DNA of 64,000 nt from Flavobacteriales bacterium (GCA_011524905.1 WTJI01000039.1:55447-119446); one strand, 5' to 3'. Positions 37,238 to 45,868 are shown, counted from the stretch's first letter. Notes: generated from the sequence alone by a model not told the origin. Made by a program: numbers and translations.

Positions 37238-38172
37238 ACATACTCTTTTTTGGCACCCCAGAGTTCGCAGTCGTGTGTCTGCAGTTATTGGTCAAAAGGA
37301 ATTATAAAATTGTAGGAGTGGTTACAAGCCCTGACCGACCTGCTGGCAGGGGAAAAAGATTAAAAAGTTCGGCAATAAAACAATTTGCTTTAGAAAAGCA
37401 ACTCCCTCTTTTTCAGCCTAATAATCTAAAAGATCAAGGATTTATTAACAGCATAAAAGCCTTGCATGTCGATCTGGCCATAGTGGTTGCTTTCCGAATG
37501 CTTCCTCAAGTTGTTTGGTCCATTCCCAAAATAGGAACCTTTAATTTACATGCGTCTTTGTTACCGCAGTATCGAGGTGCAGCACCAATTAATTGGGCTT
37601 TAGTCAATGGAGAACAAGAAACGGGTGTCACCACCTTTTTTATTGATGCAGCTATTGATACGGGCGCCATTTTATTGCAAAAAAAAGTAGCAATTGAGAA
37701 GGGTGAGACTGCTGGACACTTACACGACCGATTGGCTGAAATCGGAAGTGGCTTGATTTGCGACACCATAGATGGTCTCAGTGCCAATGAAATTATAGCG
37801 CAACCACAATATACACCTCAAACCATCAAAAAAGCGCCTAAACTAACCAAAGAAAACACCCGCTTGGATTGGAATCAGTCCTTGAATACTCTAATTCGTT
37901 TTGTAAATGGGATGAACCCCTATCCTGGTGCTTGGACCGTGTTGAAACAAAAAGGTGAAGAAATTCCGATCAAGATATTTACAATAACATACCACAAAGA
38001 AAAACACAGATATACGATCGGCAAGCTATTGACTTCAGAAAAACAAATACGAATTGCCCACCATGAAGGATGGATAGTTTGCGAAAATTTACAATTACCC
38101 AACAAAAAGCGCATGACAGCTGCGGATTTGCTCAATGGATATGAATTTGAGACTGATGCAGTTGTTTTTTAG
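37210..38172 (+). CDS. fmt: methionyl-tRNA formyltransferase
   Basis: A protein of 320 residues from the ATG at 37210 (MGIDTGKPLNILFFGTPEF). A longer frame to 37099 would run through recQ and is rejected. The catalytic segment NLHASLLPQYRGAAPINWAL contains the Asn/His of the formyltransferase, followed by GVTTFFIDAAIDTGAI with the catalytic Asp and the C-terminal OB-like domain. It formylates Met-tRNAi for initiation. It overlaps recQ by 28 bp. Confidence 0.95.
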   Translation: MGIDTGKPLNILFFGTPEFAVVCLQLLVKRNYKIVGVVTSPDRPAGRGKRLKSSAIKQFALEKQLPLFQPNNLKDQGFINSIKALHVDLAIVVAFRMLPQVVWSIPKIGTFNLHASLLPQYRGAAPINWALVNGEQETGVTTFFIDAAIDTGAILLQKKVAIEKGETAGHLHDRLAEIGSGLICDTIDGLSANEIIAQPQYTPQTIKKAPKLTKENTRLDWNQSLNTLIRFVNGMNPYPGAWTVLKQKGEEIPIKIFTITYHKEKHRYTIGKLLTSEKQIRIAHHEGWIVCENLQLPNKKRMTAADLLNGYEFETDAVVF

Positions 38173-38233
38173 GTCAGGTTTTTAACAAAAACTAAGATTT
38201 ATTAACAAAACCCAGTATTTATGGGGCTTAGGC

Positions 38234-38263
38234 TTTGGTCTTTGGTCAAAGGTTCTAAATTTG
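38234..38263 (+). promoter_or_regulatory. Bacteroidetes-type promoter of the HU gene
   Basis: TTTG (38234-38237), an 18-bp spacer, then TAAATTTG (38256-38263), a full match to TTTG / TAnnTTTG. Transcription would start near 38270, about 20 bp before the HU ATG at 38290. Confidence 0.75.
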
Positions 38264-38289
38264 TGAGAAACATTTAACCTTTTTTAATT

Positions 38290-38562
38290 ATGAACAAAAC
38301 AGAACTTATCGATGCTATGGCAGCAGATGCCGGCATTTCAAAAGCTGCTGCTAAAAAAGCACTTGAATCATTCCTAGGCAATGTTGGATCTACCCTAAAG
38401 GGTGGTGGTCGAATTTCACTAGTTGGATTTGGATCTTGGTCAGTATCCAAAAGAGCTGCACGTGAAGGAAGAAACCCACAAACAGGAGCTACGATTAAAA
38501 TCGCAGCCAAAAATGTGGTTAAATTCAAAGCAGGTGCAGAGCTTTCAGGGGCTGTTAACTAA
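38290..38562 (+). CDS. HU-family DNA-binding protein
   Basis: A protein of 90 residues, the usual HU length. It starts MNKTELIDAMAADAGISKAAAKKAL and has the DNA-arm segment GFGSWSVSKRAAREGRNPQTGATI followed by VVKFKAGAEL. HU dimers bend DNA and organise the nucleoid. The gene has its own promoter and terminator and stands alone, consistent with high expression. Confidence 0.95.
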   Translation: MNKTELIDAMAADAGISKAAAKKALESFLGNVGSTLKGGGRISLVGFGSWSVSKRAAREGRNPQTGATIKIAAKNVVKFKAGAELSGAVN

Positions 38563-38580
38563 TTCAGAATATACCTCCTT

Positions 38581-38611
38581 AAAAAGGCCTTCAATTCGAA
38601 GGCCTTTTTTT
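38581..38611 (+). terminator. terminator of the HU gene
   Basis: Perfect 12-bp arms AAAAAGGCCTTC (38581-38592) and GAAGGCCTTTTT (38598-38609), loop AATTC, then a T-run to 38611. It lies 18 bp after the HU stop. Confidence 0.92.
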
Positions 38612-38648
38612 ATGTTTTCATTTCAAAGTTTGTTACATTAGGAATGAG

Positions 38649-39194
38649 ATGAAAAAAGGAACACTTCTTGTTGCTGAGCCTTCGATTTGTGGAGATCAAA
38701 ATTTTCACCGTTCTGTTGTTCTTATTGTGAACTCCAAAGAAGAAAGTACACTTGGTTTTATTTTAAACAAACCGCTTCACTACAAACTAAAAGACGTTTT
38801 GGATGGGGTCCGATATAATTTTCAGCTTTATTTTGGCGGTCCCGTAGAGCCCGACAATCTTTTTTATGTTCACAACTGCCCCAATCAAATTGAAAATAGT
38901 ATTCCCATTGCCAATGGTCTGTATTGGGGTGGCGATTTTTCGACCGTACTGCAACTCGTCAATACACAAGCGGTTGATCAGGATAATATTCGCTTTTTTC
39001 TAGGATATGCTGGTTGGGACAAAGGACAGCTTCAAAAAGAAATTGATGGACAATCATGGGTGCTGTGTTCTAATCCACACAAAGAAAACTTGATGAAATA
39101 TGTCAAAAAAGATTTTTGGCGAGAGCAAATGATTGCCCTAGGCGGAAAGTATCTCTTGTGGTCTAATGCCCCTGAAAATCCAAGTTACAATTAA
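38649..39194 (+). CDS. YqgE/AlgH family protein
   Basis: A protein of 181 residues. YqgE marks: KKGTLLVAEPSICGDQNFHRSVVLIV at the N-terminus, STLGFILNKPL, FGGPVEPDNLFYVH, and FFLGYAGWDKGQLQKEI. The family is widespread and its biochemical role is unresolved. It lies between the HU terminator and a convergent class IV aminotransferase homologue that ends 1 bp away. Confidence 0.9.
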   Translation: MKKGTLLVAEPSICGDQNFHRSVVLIVNSKEESTLGFILNKPLHYKLKDVLDGVRYNFQLYFGGPVEPDNLFYVHNCPNQIENSIPIANGLYWGGDFSTVLQLVNTQAVDQDNIRFFLGYAGWDKGQLQKEIDGQSWVLCSNPHKENLMKYVKKDFWREQMIALGGKYLLWSNAPENPSYN

Positions 39195-39195
39195 A

Positions 39196-40026
39196 CTAAC
39201 TTTGGCCAGACCAAAAATCAGAGAAAAGCATTGGCATGCTTTTATTGTCAAAAGTTTTTTTCCGATACTTTGTCACTGAACTCATCCCTTTGTAGGGGTT
39301 CAATATCCCAATTGCATCTGCTTTTTGTAATTCAAAAGGCACAATTGGTTTTTCACAAACCTTCAATTCTTTTTCTTTCTGAAGCCACTCAATGAATGCG
39401 GATCGTATTACCGCGTGTCTGCAGCCCGAGGTCAAATCAGGCGTATGAATTTCTCCATTAAATTGAAGAAATACAGTGCCAAAAACTGTTTCAACCAATT
39501 GCTTGTCAGTATTTAATAAAAAACAATCAGAGAAGCCATTCTCATAGGCGTAAACCAGGGCTATGTCTCTCAAATGCGAATTAGTAGCGGGTAAGTTTGA
39601 CAAACCATCGGCAGAAATAAATTGATCTCGATACAAACTGACTTCATAATTATCTTGACTTTGATCCGGTTTAAAAGTATCAAGTTGCGTAAGCACCCAG
39701 CCCAATTCACTGTGAGGGGCTGAACTCGATATTCGAACTTCACGAAATAAACTTAACTGATACATACAATTTGGGTTATCCCCCAAGGCACTGTTTAAGA
39801 TAGCTGCTTGTTGATCTATAAGTTCAGGTGTAAGAGACATGGGAATAGCCATACGCCATCGCCGCAATGCGGACATAATATGAAAATAAGTCGCTTCAAG
39901 TAAAATAACTTTTGAATGAGACCAGTAAATAGGAATAGAGAATTGATCGGAGAGCTGAGAAAAAGAAAGATGCTGGATGGGTAAATCACTCCAGTGTGCG
40001 AATAATTGGCCCTTGTAATTTATCAT
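39196..40026 (-). CDS. class IV aminotransferase homologue lacking the PLP lysine
   Basis: A protein of 276 residues from the ATG at 40026 (MINYKGQLFAHWSDLP); a longer frame to 40074 would run into the upstream SRPBCC gene and is rejected. The fold-type IV pattern is clear: ENGFSDCFLLNTDKQLVE and TPDLTSGCRHAVIR match branched-chain aminotransferase or aminodeoxychorismate-lyase homologues. At the Schiff-base site, where relatives have NLKTTN, this protein reads NLPATN (Pro146), with no nearby Lys. It may be non-catalytic or use another role. Its ATG shares one base with the upstream stop (TAATG). Confidence 0.82.
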   Translation of the reverse strand: MINYKGQLFAHWSDLPIQHLSFSQLSDQFSIPIYWSHSKVILLEATYFHIMSALRRWRMAIPMSLTPELIDQQAAILNSALGDNPNCMYQLSLFREVRISSSAPHSELGWVLTQLDTFKPDQSQDNYEVSLYRDQFISADGLSNLPATNSHLRDIALVYAYENGFSDCFLLNTDKQLVETVFGTVFLQFNGEIHTPDLTSGCRHAVIRSAFIEWLQKEKELKVCEKPIVPFELQKADAIGILNPYKGMSSVTKYRKKTFDNKSMPMLFSDFWSGQS

Positions 40027-40418
40027 TAGGCTGAACCCAGAACATGTTTTAGGGCGGTTATTGAGTTGTCCCAAAACATTTTTGACTCTTCTAATTCTTC
40101 TTCTTCTGAAAAATCATTGATTATCAATGAAACGTCTTTGGTAATATCATCGACTTGAATAACAAATTCAAAATAATATTGATCTTCGTCTTCCTCATCA
40201 GTTATCCATTGAAACCGCACTTTTTGGTTGGGTTTTTTAGACAGCAATTTGGCGTATTCTTCACCATCATCCCAAATAAAAGTAAACTGTTCTCCACGTG
40301 AGTTGACATTATCCGCAAACCATTCGCTCAGGCCTGAGGGGGTGCTTAAGTATTGATACAGCAACTGGGGTGAAGCGTGAAAATCAAACTCTATTGAAAA
40401 CGGTTTTTTATCGCCCAT
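40026..40418 (-). CDS. START-like (AHSA1-type) SRPBCC protein
   Basis: A protein of 130 residues. The N-terminus FSIEFDFHASPQLLYQYLST and LSEWFADNV, plus an acidic C-terminal helix region with FWDNSITALKHVL, match the START-like AHSA1-type domain conserved in Bacteroidetes. Ligand and partner unknown. It is co-transcribed with the Lys-less aminotransferase homologue (1 bp overlap), which suggests a shared function of unknown nature. Confidence 0.82.
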   Translation of the reverse strand: MGDKKPFSIEFDFHASPQLLYQYLSTPSGLSEWFADNVNSRGEQFTFIWDDGEEYAKLLSKKPNQKVRFQWITDEEDEDQYYFEFVIQVDDITKDVSLIINDFSEEEELEESKMFWDNSITALKHVLGSA

Positions 40419-40505
40419 AATACAGGATTATTATAAAATGGTAATATATAAAAAAGTTTTGTTTAACTTTTGTGAAAGTGTTTTTTTTTAAATGAGCGGA
40501 GTTTA

Positions 40506-40534
40506 TTGTCAATGAATTTTAATTTTTATATTTG
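40506..40534 (+). promoter_or_regulatory. promoter of tRNA-Met
   Basis: TTG (40506-40508), 18-bp spacer, then TATATTTG (40527-40534), matching TTTG / TAnnTTTG. Transcription would start about 40541, just before the tRNA at 40544. Confidence 0.75.
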
Positions 40535-40543
40535 CGCACTATT

Positions 40544-40617
40544 GGCGAGGTAGCTCAGCCGGTTAGAGCGTCGGATTCATAACCCGGAGGTCGGGAGTTC
40601 AAGTCTCCCTCTCGCTA
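40544..40617 (+). tRNA. tRNA-Met (anticodon CAT)
   Basis: A 74-nt cloverleaf. Acceptor GGCGAGG pairs with TCTCGCT (with G.U at positions 1-72 and 7-66), D-stem GCTC/GAGC, anticodon loop TTCATAA, T-arm GGGAG TTCAAGT CTCCC. CCA is not encoded. The absence of an unpaired position 1-72 argues for elongator Met (or, less likely, Ile read by modified C) rather than initiator. Position 31-39 is an A.C mismatch. The gene has its own promoter and terminator. Confidence 0.93.
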
Positions 40618-40684
40618 CTAAACATTCTTAAGTTTTTTTAGTTCACACCAAGCGAACAAACAAACTTAAATTTATCCCAAAAAG

Positions 40685-40717
40685 AAAGACTTTACTCCCC
40701 TGTAAAGTCTTTTTTTT
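40685..40717 (+). terminator. terminator after tRNA-Met
   Basis: Perfect 11-bp arms AAAGACTTTAC (40685-40695) and GTAAAGTCTTT (40702-40712), 6-nt loop, T-run to 40717. It lies 67 bp downstream of the tRNA and just before the nitroreductase gene. Confidence 0.88.
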
Positions 40718-40744
40718 ATCCCTTTGATTTCATTCCTTTGTGCC

Positions 40745-41296
40745 ATGAACAACCTAATCTCCCAACGTCGATCAATATTCCCTGCTCAATTTTCTAAAGA
40801 TGAAATTGCTAAGCATACCATTGAAAAATTAATAGAAGCTGCAAATTGGGCTCCAACACACCGTAAAACAGAGCCATGGCGATTTAAAGTTTTTCAAAAT
40901 CGTGCTAAGGAATCACTTGGCGAACAACTGGTTCAGGCTTACAAGATAACAGCATCTAAATTTTCGGCTACCAAAGCCAACAAAATAGCGATAAAGGTTG
41001 ATCAATCGGCGGCTGTTATAGCAATATGTATGCAACGAGACCCAGAAGCGCTGGTGCCTGAATGGGAAGAAATTGCAGCAACAGCTATGGCGGTTCAAAA
41101 TTTATGGTTGTGCGCCACAGATTTGGGTTTAGGTGGTTATTGGAGTTCGCCTTCGTTCGCAAATCAAATCAATACTTTCTTAGATTTAGCAGCAGGTGAG
41201 CGATGCTTGGGATTCTTTTACTTAGGGTACTACGAAGGCCCCGCACCCCAGCGCCAGCCCTCCCCTTGGCAAGATAAGGTTCGTTGGTTTGAATAA
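40745..41296 (+). CDS. nitroreductase family protein
   Basis: A protein of 183 residues from the ATG at 40745 (MNNLISQRRSIFPAQF). The RRS motif and AANWAPTHRKTEPWRF bind FMN phosphate; GLGGYWSSP and CLGFFYLGY are typical of the C-terminal part. Nitroreductase-fold enzymes are FMN-dependent and reduce nitro groups, quinones or other electrophiles with NAD(P)H. An upstream in-frame start at 40724 is close to the tRNA terminator and is less likely. Confidence 0.87.
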   Translation: MNNLISQRRSIFPAQFSKDEIAKHTIEKLIEAANWAPTHRKTEPWRFKVFQNRAKESLGEQLVQAYKITASKFSATKANKIAIKVDQSAAVIAICMQRDPEALVPEWEEIAATAMAVQNLWLCATDLGLGGYWSSPSFANQINTFLDLAAGERCLGFFYLGYYEGPAPQRQPSPWQDKVRWFE

Positions 41297-41308
41297 AATT
41301 GTATCTCG

Positions 41309-42169
41309 TTATACATCACAAATTGAAATGGCTTGTGATAGAGATGCTAGCGGGTCATCTGCTGTTGGAATAAATTCCTGTGCAACATGACCTTGAAAAC
41401 CAGTTTCAACAATTGCGCGCATGATGGCAGGATAAAATAATTCTTGGCTGTCATCAATCTCATGACGACCTGGGACACCCGCTGTATGGTAATGCCCAAA
41501 ATAGCTATGGTTTTGTAGTATGGTACGTATGATATCCCCCTCTTGAATTTGCATATGATAAATATCATACAAAAGCTTAAAACTTGAAGATTCTAAGGCC
41601 TTACATAGGGCAATACCCCATTCAGAAGAATCACACATGTAATCCGGATGATTGATCTGATTGAATAATTCCATTTGAATAACAACTCCATTTTTTTCAG
41701 CTAAAGGTAGGATTTGAGATAAGCCAGCCACACAGTTGGCCAGGCCCATTTCATCTGTCATTCCATTGCGATTACCACTAAAACATATTAGATTGGTGTA
41801 GCCGGCTGCAGCTACTTGAGGAATCATTTTACTGTAATTGGCGATTAATTGCTGATGGTTCTTAGGGTCATTCCAACCCTCGGTTAAACTAATTTCCGCC
41901 CCATTACACATAGCGCAATGAATACCATATTGTTTTAATAAGGGCCAGTCCTTAGGACCTACCAAGTCAATAGCACCTACACCCATCTTATTGAGTATAC
42001 TCAAGAATTGATCCAGTGGAATATCGTTAAAGCACCATCGACAAACGGAATGATTAATATTGTTCTTTAATGAAGCGTCTGCCTTTGAAGACTGAGCGAA
42101 AGAATGTGCAAGTGGTGTCAATAACACACTGGACAAAGCAGTGTTTTGGATAAATTTTCTACGTTCCAT
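41309..42169 (-). CDS. hydroxypyruvate isomerase-like TIM-barrel protein with Tat-type signal
   Basis: A protein of 286 residues starting MERRKFIQNTALSSVLLTPLAHSFAQ; RRKFIQ followed by a hydrophobic stretch is a Tat-type signal. The xylose-isomerase-like barrel shows VGAIDLVGPKDWPLL, QMELFNQ, YDIYHMQIQEGD, GHYHTAGVPGRHE and QEFIP, matching the hydroxypyruvate isomerase group. It would interconvert hydroxypyruvate and tartronate semialdehyde or epimerise a sugar in the periplasm. Substrate uncertain. Confidence 0.85.
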   Translation of the reverse strand: MERRKFIQNTALSSVLLTPLAHSFAQSSKADASLKNNINHSVCRWCFNDIPLDQFLSILNKMGVGAIDLVGPKDWPLLKQYGIHCAMCNGAEISLTEGWNDPKNHQQLIANYSKMIPQVAAAGYTNLICFSGNRNGMTDEMGLANCVAGLSQILPLAEKNGVVIQMELFNQINHPDYMCDSSEWGIALCKALESSSFKLLYDIYHMQIQEGDIIRTILQNHSYFGHYHTAGVPGRHEIDDSQELFYPAIMRAIVETGFQGHVAQEFIPTADDPLASLSQAISICDV

Positions 42170-42229
42170 GAGCTGGATTTGTTTTCTGAATATTAGAACA
42201 GCAAGTTAAAAAAACAATAATAACTTATC

Positions 42230-43102
42230 TCACTGTTCGCGACCTGCTGAAACGGTAGTGGTGCCCCCACTATTCCCCATACTCGAGGTACTGACATCAC
42301 CAACGACTCCTCTTGCTGGTGATCGATTAACAGGGGGTGCGTATGATCGTTGACCGCCAGACGTACCAATTGGATTGAAGTTTCTAGCTTTAGGGGAATT
42401 TTTACCTTCAAGGCGTTGCAAAGCCATTTCACGGGTTCGGTTATAGTACCCTTTGCGGTTTTCTAATGGGACAAAGGTTTGTTTTTTATGTGTTTCAATA
42501 GCAACTCCTTTTTCGCGTAATATATTAACCAAAGAACGAACCGAATTTGGCTGTGCATTCCTAGACTGGTCTGTGTTTTGTGAGACAATATCTTTTTGCC
42601 CATAAATTTCTTCCAGGGTGTCATTGCCTTTCAAACGGTCTATCTGCTGTTGTATCGCCCAGTTTGAATTGAAATAGGTTATCGAATACATTTGTAAAGG
42701 ACTAAGAGCTGGTGTTAAAAAATTAAACATTCTACGGGGGCGGTTCCAATCAAAAATTGTCTGAAAACGAAAGGGATTTTGCAACCAATCGGACCAAATC
42801 AAAAACCGCTCTTGATAAAATTCCCAATGACTTCTCCAACCATATCGTTGCAGGGCATTTCTATGAAAATAATGTAAATACCAGCTAGGACTTTGCTGCG
42901 TAACATATCGCAAGTAGGCCTCAGAAAATGAAAAATCTTTTTTAAATAGAGATCGAACCTGAACTGGGTTGTCTATGATATTTAAATCATAACGGAGTTC
43001 AAATTGCTGTATAATTTTGCTTTCTGCTTCCGTTTTTTGAGCTACTAGGGTGGTTCCGCTTATTAATAGCAAACACAAGAAAATATGATTTGTAATCTGC
43101 AT
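42230..43102 (-). CDS. exported hypothetical protein
   Basis: A protein of 290 residues from the ATG at 43102 (MQITNHIFLCLLLISGTTLVAQ), which gives a clean signal peptide; the upstream start at 43153 would put a charged segment before it. The mature protein is aromatic-rich in the middle (Trp and Tyr around 85-130: YLHYFHRNALQRYGWRSHWE) and low-complexity Gly/Ser/Arg-rich at the C-terminus (last 50 residues). I do not recognise a family. It is divergent from the zincin-like lipoprotein, with 114 bp between the starts. Confidence 0.7.
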   Translation of the reverse strand: MQITNHIFLCLLLISGTTLVAQKTEAESKIIQQFELRYDLNIIDNPVQVRSLFKKDFSFSEAYLRYVTQQSPSWYLHYFHRNALQRYGWRSHWEFYQERFLIWSDWLQNPFRFQTIFDWNRPRRMFNFLTPALSPLQMYSITYFNSNWAIQQQIDRLKGNDTLEEIYGQKDIVSQNTDQSRNAQPNSVRSLVNILREKGVAIETHKKQTFVPLENRKGYYNRTREMALQRLEGKNSPKARNFNPIGTSGGQRSYAPPVNRSPARGVVGDVSTSSMGNSGGTTTVSAGREQ

Positions 43103-43162
43103 CTTTCCAAATTTACTTATTTTAAATTTGTTTTCAAAAATTAACACGCACACAATCAGGTT

Positions 43163-43193
43163 TTTGCAAAATATATAATCACTAATAATTTTG
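43163..43193 (+). promoter_or_regulatory. promoter of the zincin-like lipoprotein
   Basis: TTTG (43163-43166), 19-bp spacer, TAATTTTG (43186-43193). A full match to the TTTG / TAnnTTTG pattern, with transcription expected about 43200 and the ATG at 43217. Confidence 0.7.
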
Positions 43194-43216
43194 TATTTTC
43201 ACAACAAAAATTAAAC

Positions 43217-43810
43217 ATGAAACACCCCATTCTAAGGATCAGCATATACTTGCTATTGGTAAATTTTATTTGGCAATGTTCTTCTGGTAAAGAAGACGCT
43301 TTCGAAGAGGTAGAAGCTGAGATTGAAGAAGCCCAACTACCCTCTTGTGTTGATTATGAATCAGTTGACCAAGATGACTTAAGCACATACTGGAATTTGT
43401 TTGTTGAAGATGTCATATGCTCGCGAGGTGGTCCAGATTATGGTACCCTAAACGAGCAGGTATTGGTGCGCTTTGTTGTACAAACCCCTGAACAATTGGC
43501 GTCTGGCGTCACACCTGATCACGCAGGATTTTCAACTTTCATTGGCTATTGTAACAATAGTGTCGTTGATATAAGTGTCATTCGAGACTACTGGGAAGAC
43601 TATTCAGCAGTGCAACAATTGTGGTTAATGTACCACGAATTTGGTCATGACGTTTATCGATATGAACACTCTTCTGATCCTGCCGACATCATGTGGCCCT
43701 CTGTGCCCAGGAGCGACGTTCGAATTAATGACTTTATCCAAGCCAAAAATCGATTTTTTAGACGTGATTTCGATGGCGTTTCCTACATCCAATGTCCTAG
43801 CCTGGATTAG
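43217..43810 (+). CDS. putative zincin-type lipoprotein (HExxH)
   Basis: A protein of 197 residues with a lipoprotein-like N-terminus (LLLVNFIWQCSSG, Cys after the hydrophobic stretch) and an acidic linker. The C-terminal half holds MYHEFGHDVYRYEH, with HExxH and a further His seven residues after the second His, then DPADIMWPS as a possible Met-turn. This resembles metzincins (HExxHxxGxxH), but the third His is one residue farther. Probably an outer-membrane-anchored metallopeptidase; substrate unknown. It has its own promoter. Confidence 0.72.
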   Translation: MKHPILRISIYLLLVNFIWQCSSGKEDAFEEVEAEIEEAQLPSCVDYESVDQDDLSTYWNLFVEDVICSRGGPDYGTLNEQVLVRFVVQTPEQLASGVTPDHAGFSTFIGYCNNSVVDISVIRDYWEDYSAVQQLWLMYHEFGHDVYRYEHSSDPADIMWPSVPRSDVRINDFIQAKNRFFRRDFDGVSYIQCPSLD

Positions 43811-43831
43811 GGTTTGTAGCTACTTAATTGG

Positions 43832-44890
43832 TTAATTGGAAAGTTCAGGTTTAATTTGATATTGGTCTAAAATTGCATCCATTTTACGAAACCAAAGTGG
43901 GGGCAAAAGCGAAAGGACCATAGAGCTAGGATAACCGTATGGCAGCTGTGGGCTAGCTGGTTTGTTTTCCAGAATTTGATACTTTTTATTGGCTCGAAAA
44001 TGGTGATCTGAATGTCGGGTCAATTCATATAGCACCATACGCCCCACTATATGATTGGAATTCCATGAATGGTGAGCTTGCACCCTTTCATACCTACCCG
44101 ACGCGGTTTTTTGTCGCTCCAGGCCGTAATGTTCGATGTAGTTTATGGTCTCCAGTAATAAAAAAGAAACTATCGCTACAGCAATAGCAAAAAGCATGCC
44201 TGTTGTTCCTAAGAAAACATATACCGCTATTAAATATGCCGTCTGAAAAAACAAATAAAATAACATGTCATTATATAATGAGAAAAATGAACGCCCTTGA
44301 TTTTTCAAAAGCTGTGACTGAAGCTTCCAACTATTTCTATACTGACCCACAACAGAACTAACCCAAAAATGGTAAACTGATTGGTTTCTCTTTGCTGTTG
44401 CAGGATCTTCTGGTGTTGATACATTTTTATGGTGTCCAAAATTGTGCTCGATATAAAAATGCATATACAAAGACGGGCATAAAAGGATTTTAGCCATAGT
44501 ACGCTCGATCGTTGTCGTTCGATGTCCCAATTCATGGGCTACATTTATGCCATTGGTGCCAAGAAGAACGCCAAGCGAAAATATCTTACCAACTATCTCA
44601 TAGGTTGCATATTGAGATACCGCTAAATCCCACAAGCCAAATGCCAGCAAGCCAAAAGTAATGGGTAAATTTCCATACAACATCCAATCAAACAATGGGT
44701 TAACACGACGTTTATTGACCTCTTCGTTGGCATATTCCGTATGACGGTCTGCAACTAGAATTTCAACAATTGGGATAAAAATAAAAGCATAAATAACCGC
44801 TGCATAACTAAACAAACCATTTAATAGAATGGCAGCTAAGGTCGCTAAGGGAATCGTATAGGCTACCAAATATTTCAAATCTCGAAACAT
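43832..44890 (-). CDS. alkB: AlkB-type alkane 1-monooxygenase
   Basis: A protein of 352 residues from the ATG at 44890 (MFRDLKYLVAYTIP); a TTG at 44896 is the other option. Six membrane helices and the histidine boxes of membrane di-iron alkane hydroxylases: HELGHR, EHNFGHHKNVSTPEDPATA and LTRHSDHH, plus the NYIEHYGL segment. It hydroxylates the terminal carbon of medium-chain alkanes with electrons from rubredoxin. No rubredoxin or rubredoxin reductase gene lies nearby. A DMT transporter precedes it on the same strand. Confidence 0.9.
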   Translation of the reverse strand: MFRDLKYLVAYTIPLATLAAILLNGLFSYAAVIYAFIFIPIVEILVADRHTEYANEEVNKRRVNPLFDWMLYGNLPITFGLLAFGLWDLAVSQYATYEIVGKIFSLGVLLGTNGINVAHELGHRTTTIERTMAKILLCPSLYMHFYIEHNFGHHKNVSTPEDPATAKRNQSVYHFWVSSVVGQYRNSWKLQSQLLKNQGRSFFSLYNDMLFYLFFQTAYLIAVYVFLGTTGMLFAIAVAIVSFLLLETINYIEHYGLERQKTASGRYERVQAHHSWNSNHIVGRMVLYELTRHSDHHFRANKKYQILENKPASPQLPYGYPSSMVLSLLPPLWFRKMDAILDQYQIKPELSN

Positions 44891-44909
44891 CTTCAAAAGT
44901 TTTAATGTC

Positions 44910-45770
44910 CTAAGATAGGTTTTTTTGCACTTTTGATTTAAAGCGAATATTTAGTACGAGACCAAAAATGATCAAGAAGATTCCCAACAGACTATAAAAC
45001 GAGTATTTCTCGTCAAAAACAAAAACACCAAATGTCAGTGTAAAAAACACTTCAACATACTTAAATGGGGCAACCATATTGGCTTCATACGTTCGAAAAG
45101 CTTTGGTCATGAATAACTGCGCCAAGAACCCAAAAGTACCCAACAAAAATAAACCAGGATAGTCCCACAGATCGGGGGTTTGCCATTCTGTGAAACAAAC
45201 TCCCATTAGTCCTATTAATGAAGCAATTAGCATAAAATAAAAAACAACCACCACTGGATTATCACCATGGCCTATTTTATTTAATAAGATATAAACGCAT
45301 GCAGAAAAAAAAGCAGAGGTCAAAGCGATTGTTAATCCCAGAAGTGAGACTGATGGATCAAATCCTTTAATCATTACCACGCCCAAAAAAGTGATGAAGA
45401 AAAATAACCATTGGATATATTTTATTTTTTCACGCAGAAAAAAAACAGCCAGAAACGCTGCAAACAATGGAGCCGTATATCGCAAGGTTACTGCAGATCC
45501 GAGTGATATAAAGTGAACGGAAACAAAAAATAATACCATAGAAGTTGAACCCAATAGTCCCCGGGTAATCAATAAAGCTTTTTGATGGCCCCAAACAGGT
45601 ATTTTCAAATAGCGTAAATAAATCCAAGCTATGATTAGGGAAACTACAGAACGAAAAAAAACCAATTCGAAGGTTGGATAGTTGATGAAATACTTCACCA
45701 AGGCATTCATTAATCCGAAGAGGCTGGTGCTTAACAACATATACTGCACTGCCCGGTAAAAATTTTTCAA
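44910..45770 (-). CDS. DMT (EamA) family transporter
   Basis: A protein of 286 residues with ten membrane helices and two EamA halves (N-terminal LLSTSLFGLMNALVKYF; second half beginning near LGLTIALTSAFFSACVY). The start is probably the TTG at 45770, because the segment before the first ATG (45740) fits a normal N-terminus. EamA proteins export or import metabolites; the substrate is unknown. It lies 19 bp upstream of alkB on the same strand, so co-transcription is likely. Confidence 0.87.
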   Translation of the reverse strand: MKNFYRAVQYMLLSTSLFGLMNALVKYFINYPTFELVFFRSVVSLIIAWIYLRYLKIPVWGHQKALLITRGLLGSTSMVLFFVSVHFISLGSAVTLRYTAPLFAAFLAVFFLREKIKYIQWLFFFITFLGVVMIKGFDPSVSLLGLTIALTSAFFSACVYILLNKIGHGDNPVVVVFYFMLIASLIGLMGVCFTEWQTPDLWDYPGLFLLGTFGFLAQLFMTKAFRTYEANMVAPFKYVEVFFTLTFGVFVFDEKYSFYSLLGIFLIIFGLVLNIRFKSKVQKNLS

Positions 45771-45868
45771 ACTAAAGTTATTTCTGCAAAGATGCCAGTT
45801 CTTGAGTTATCTTAGTTACAGAGGGATGTTTTTTTTCGTATTAATTTTGATTAAATCCAATCCAAACC

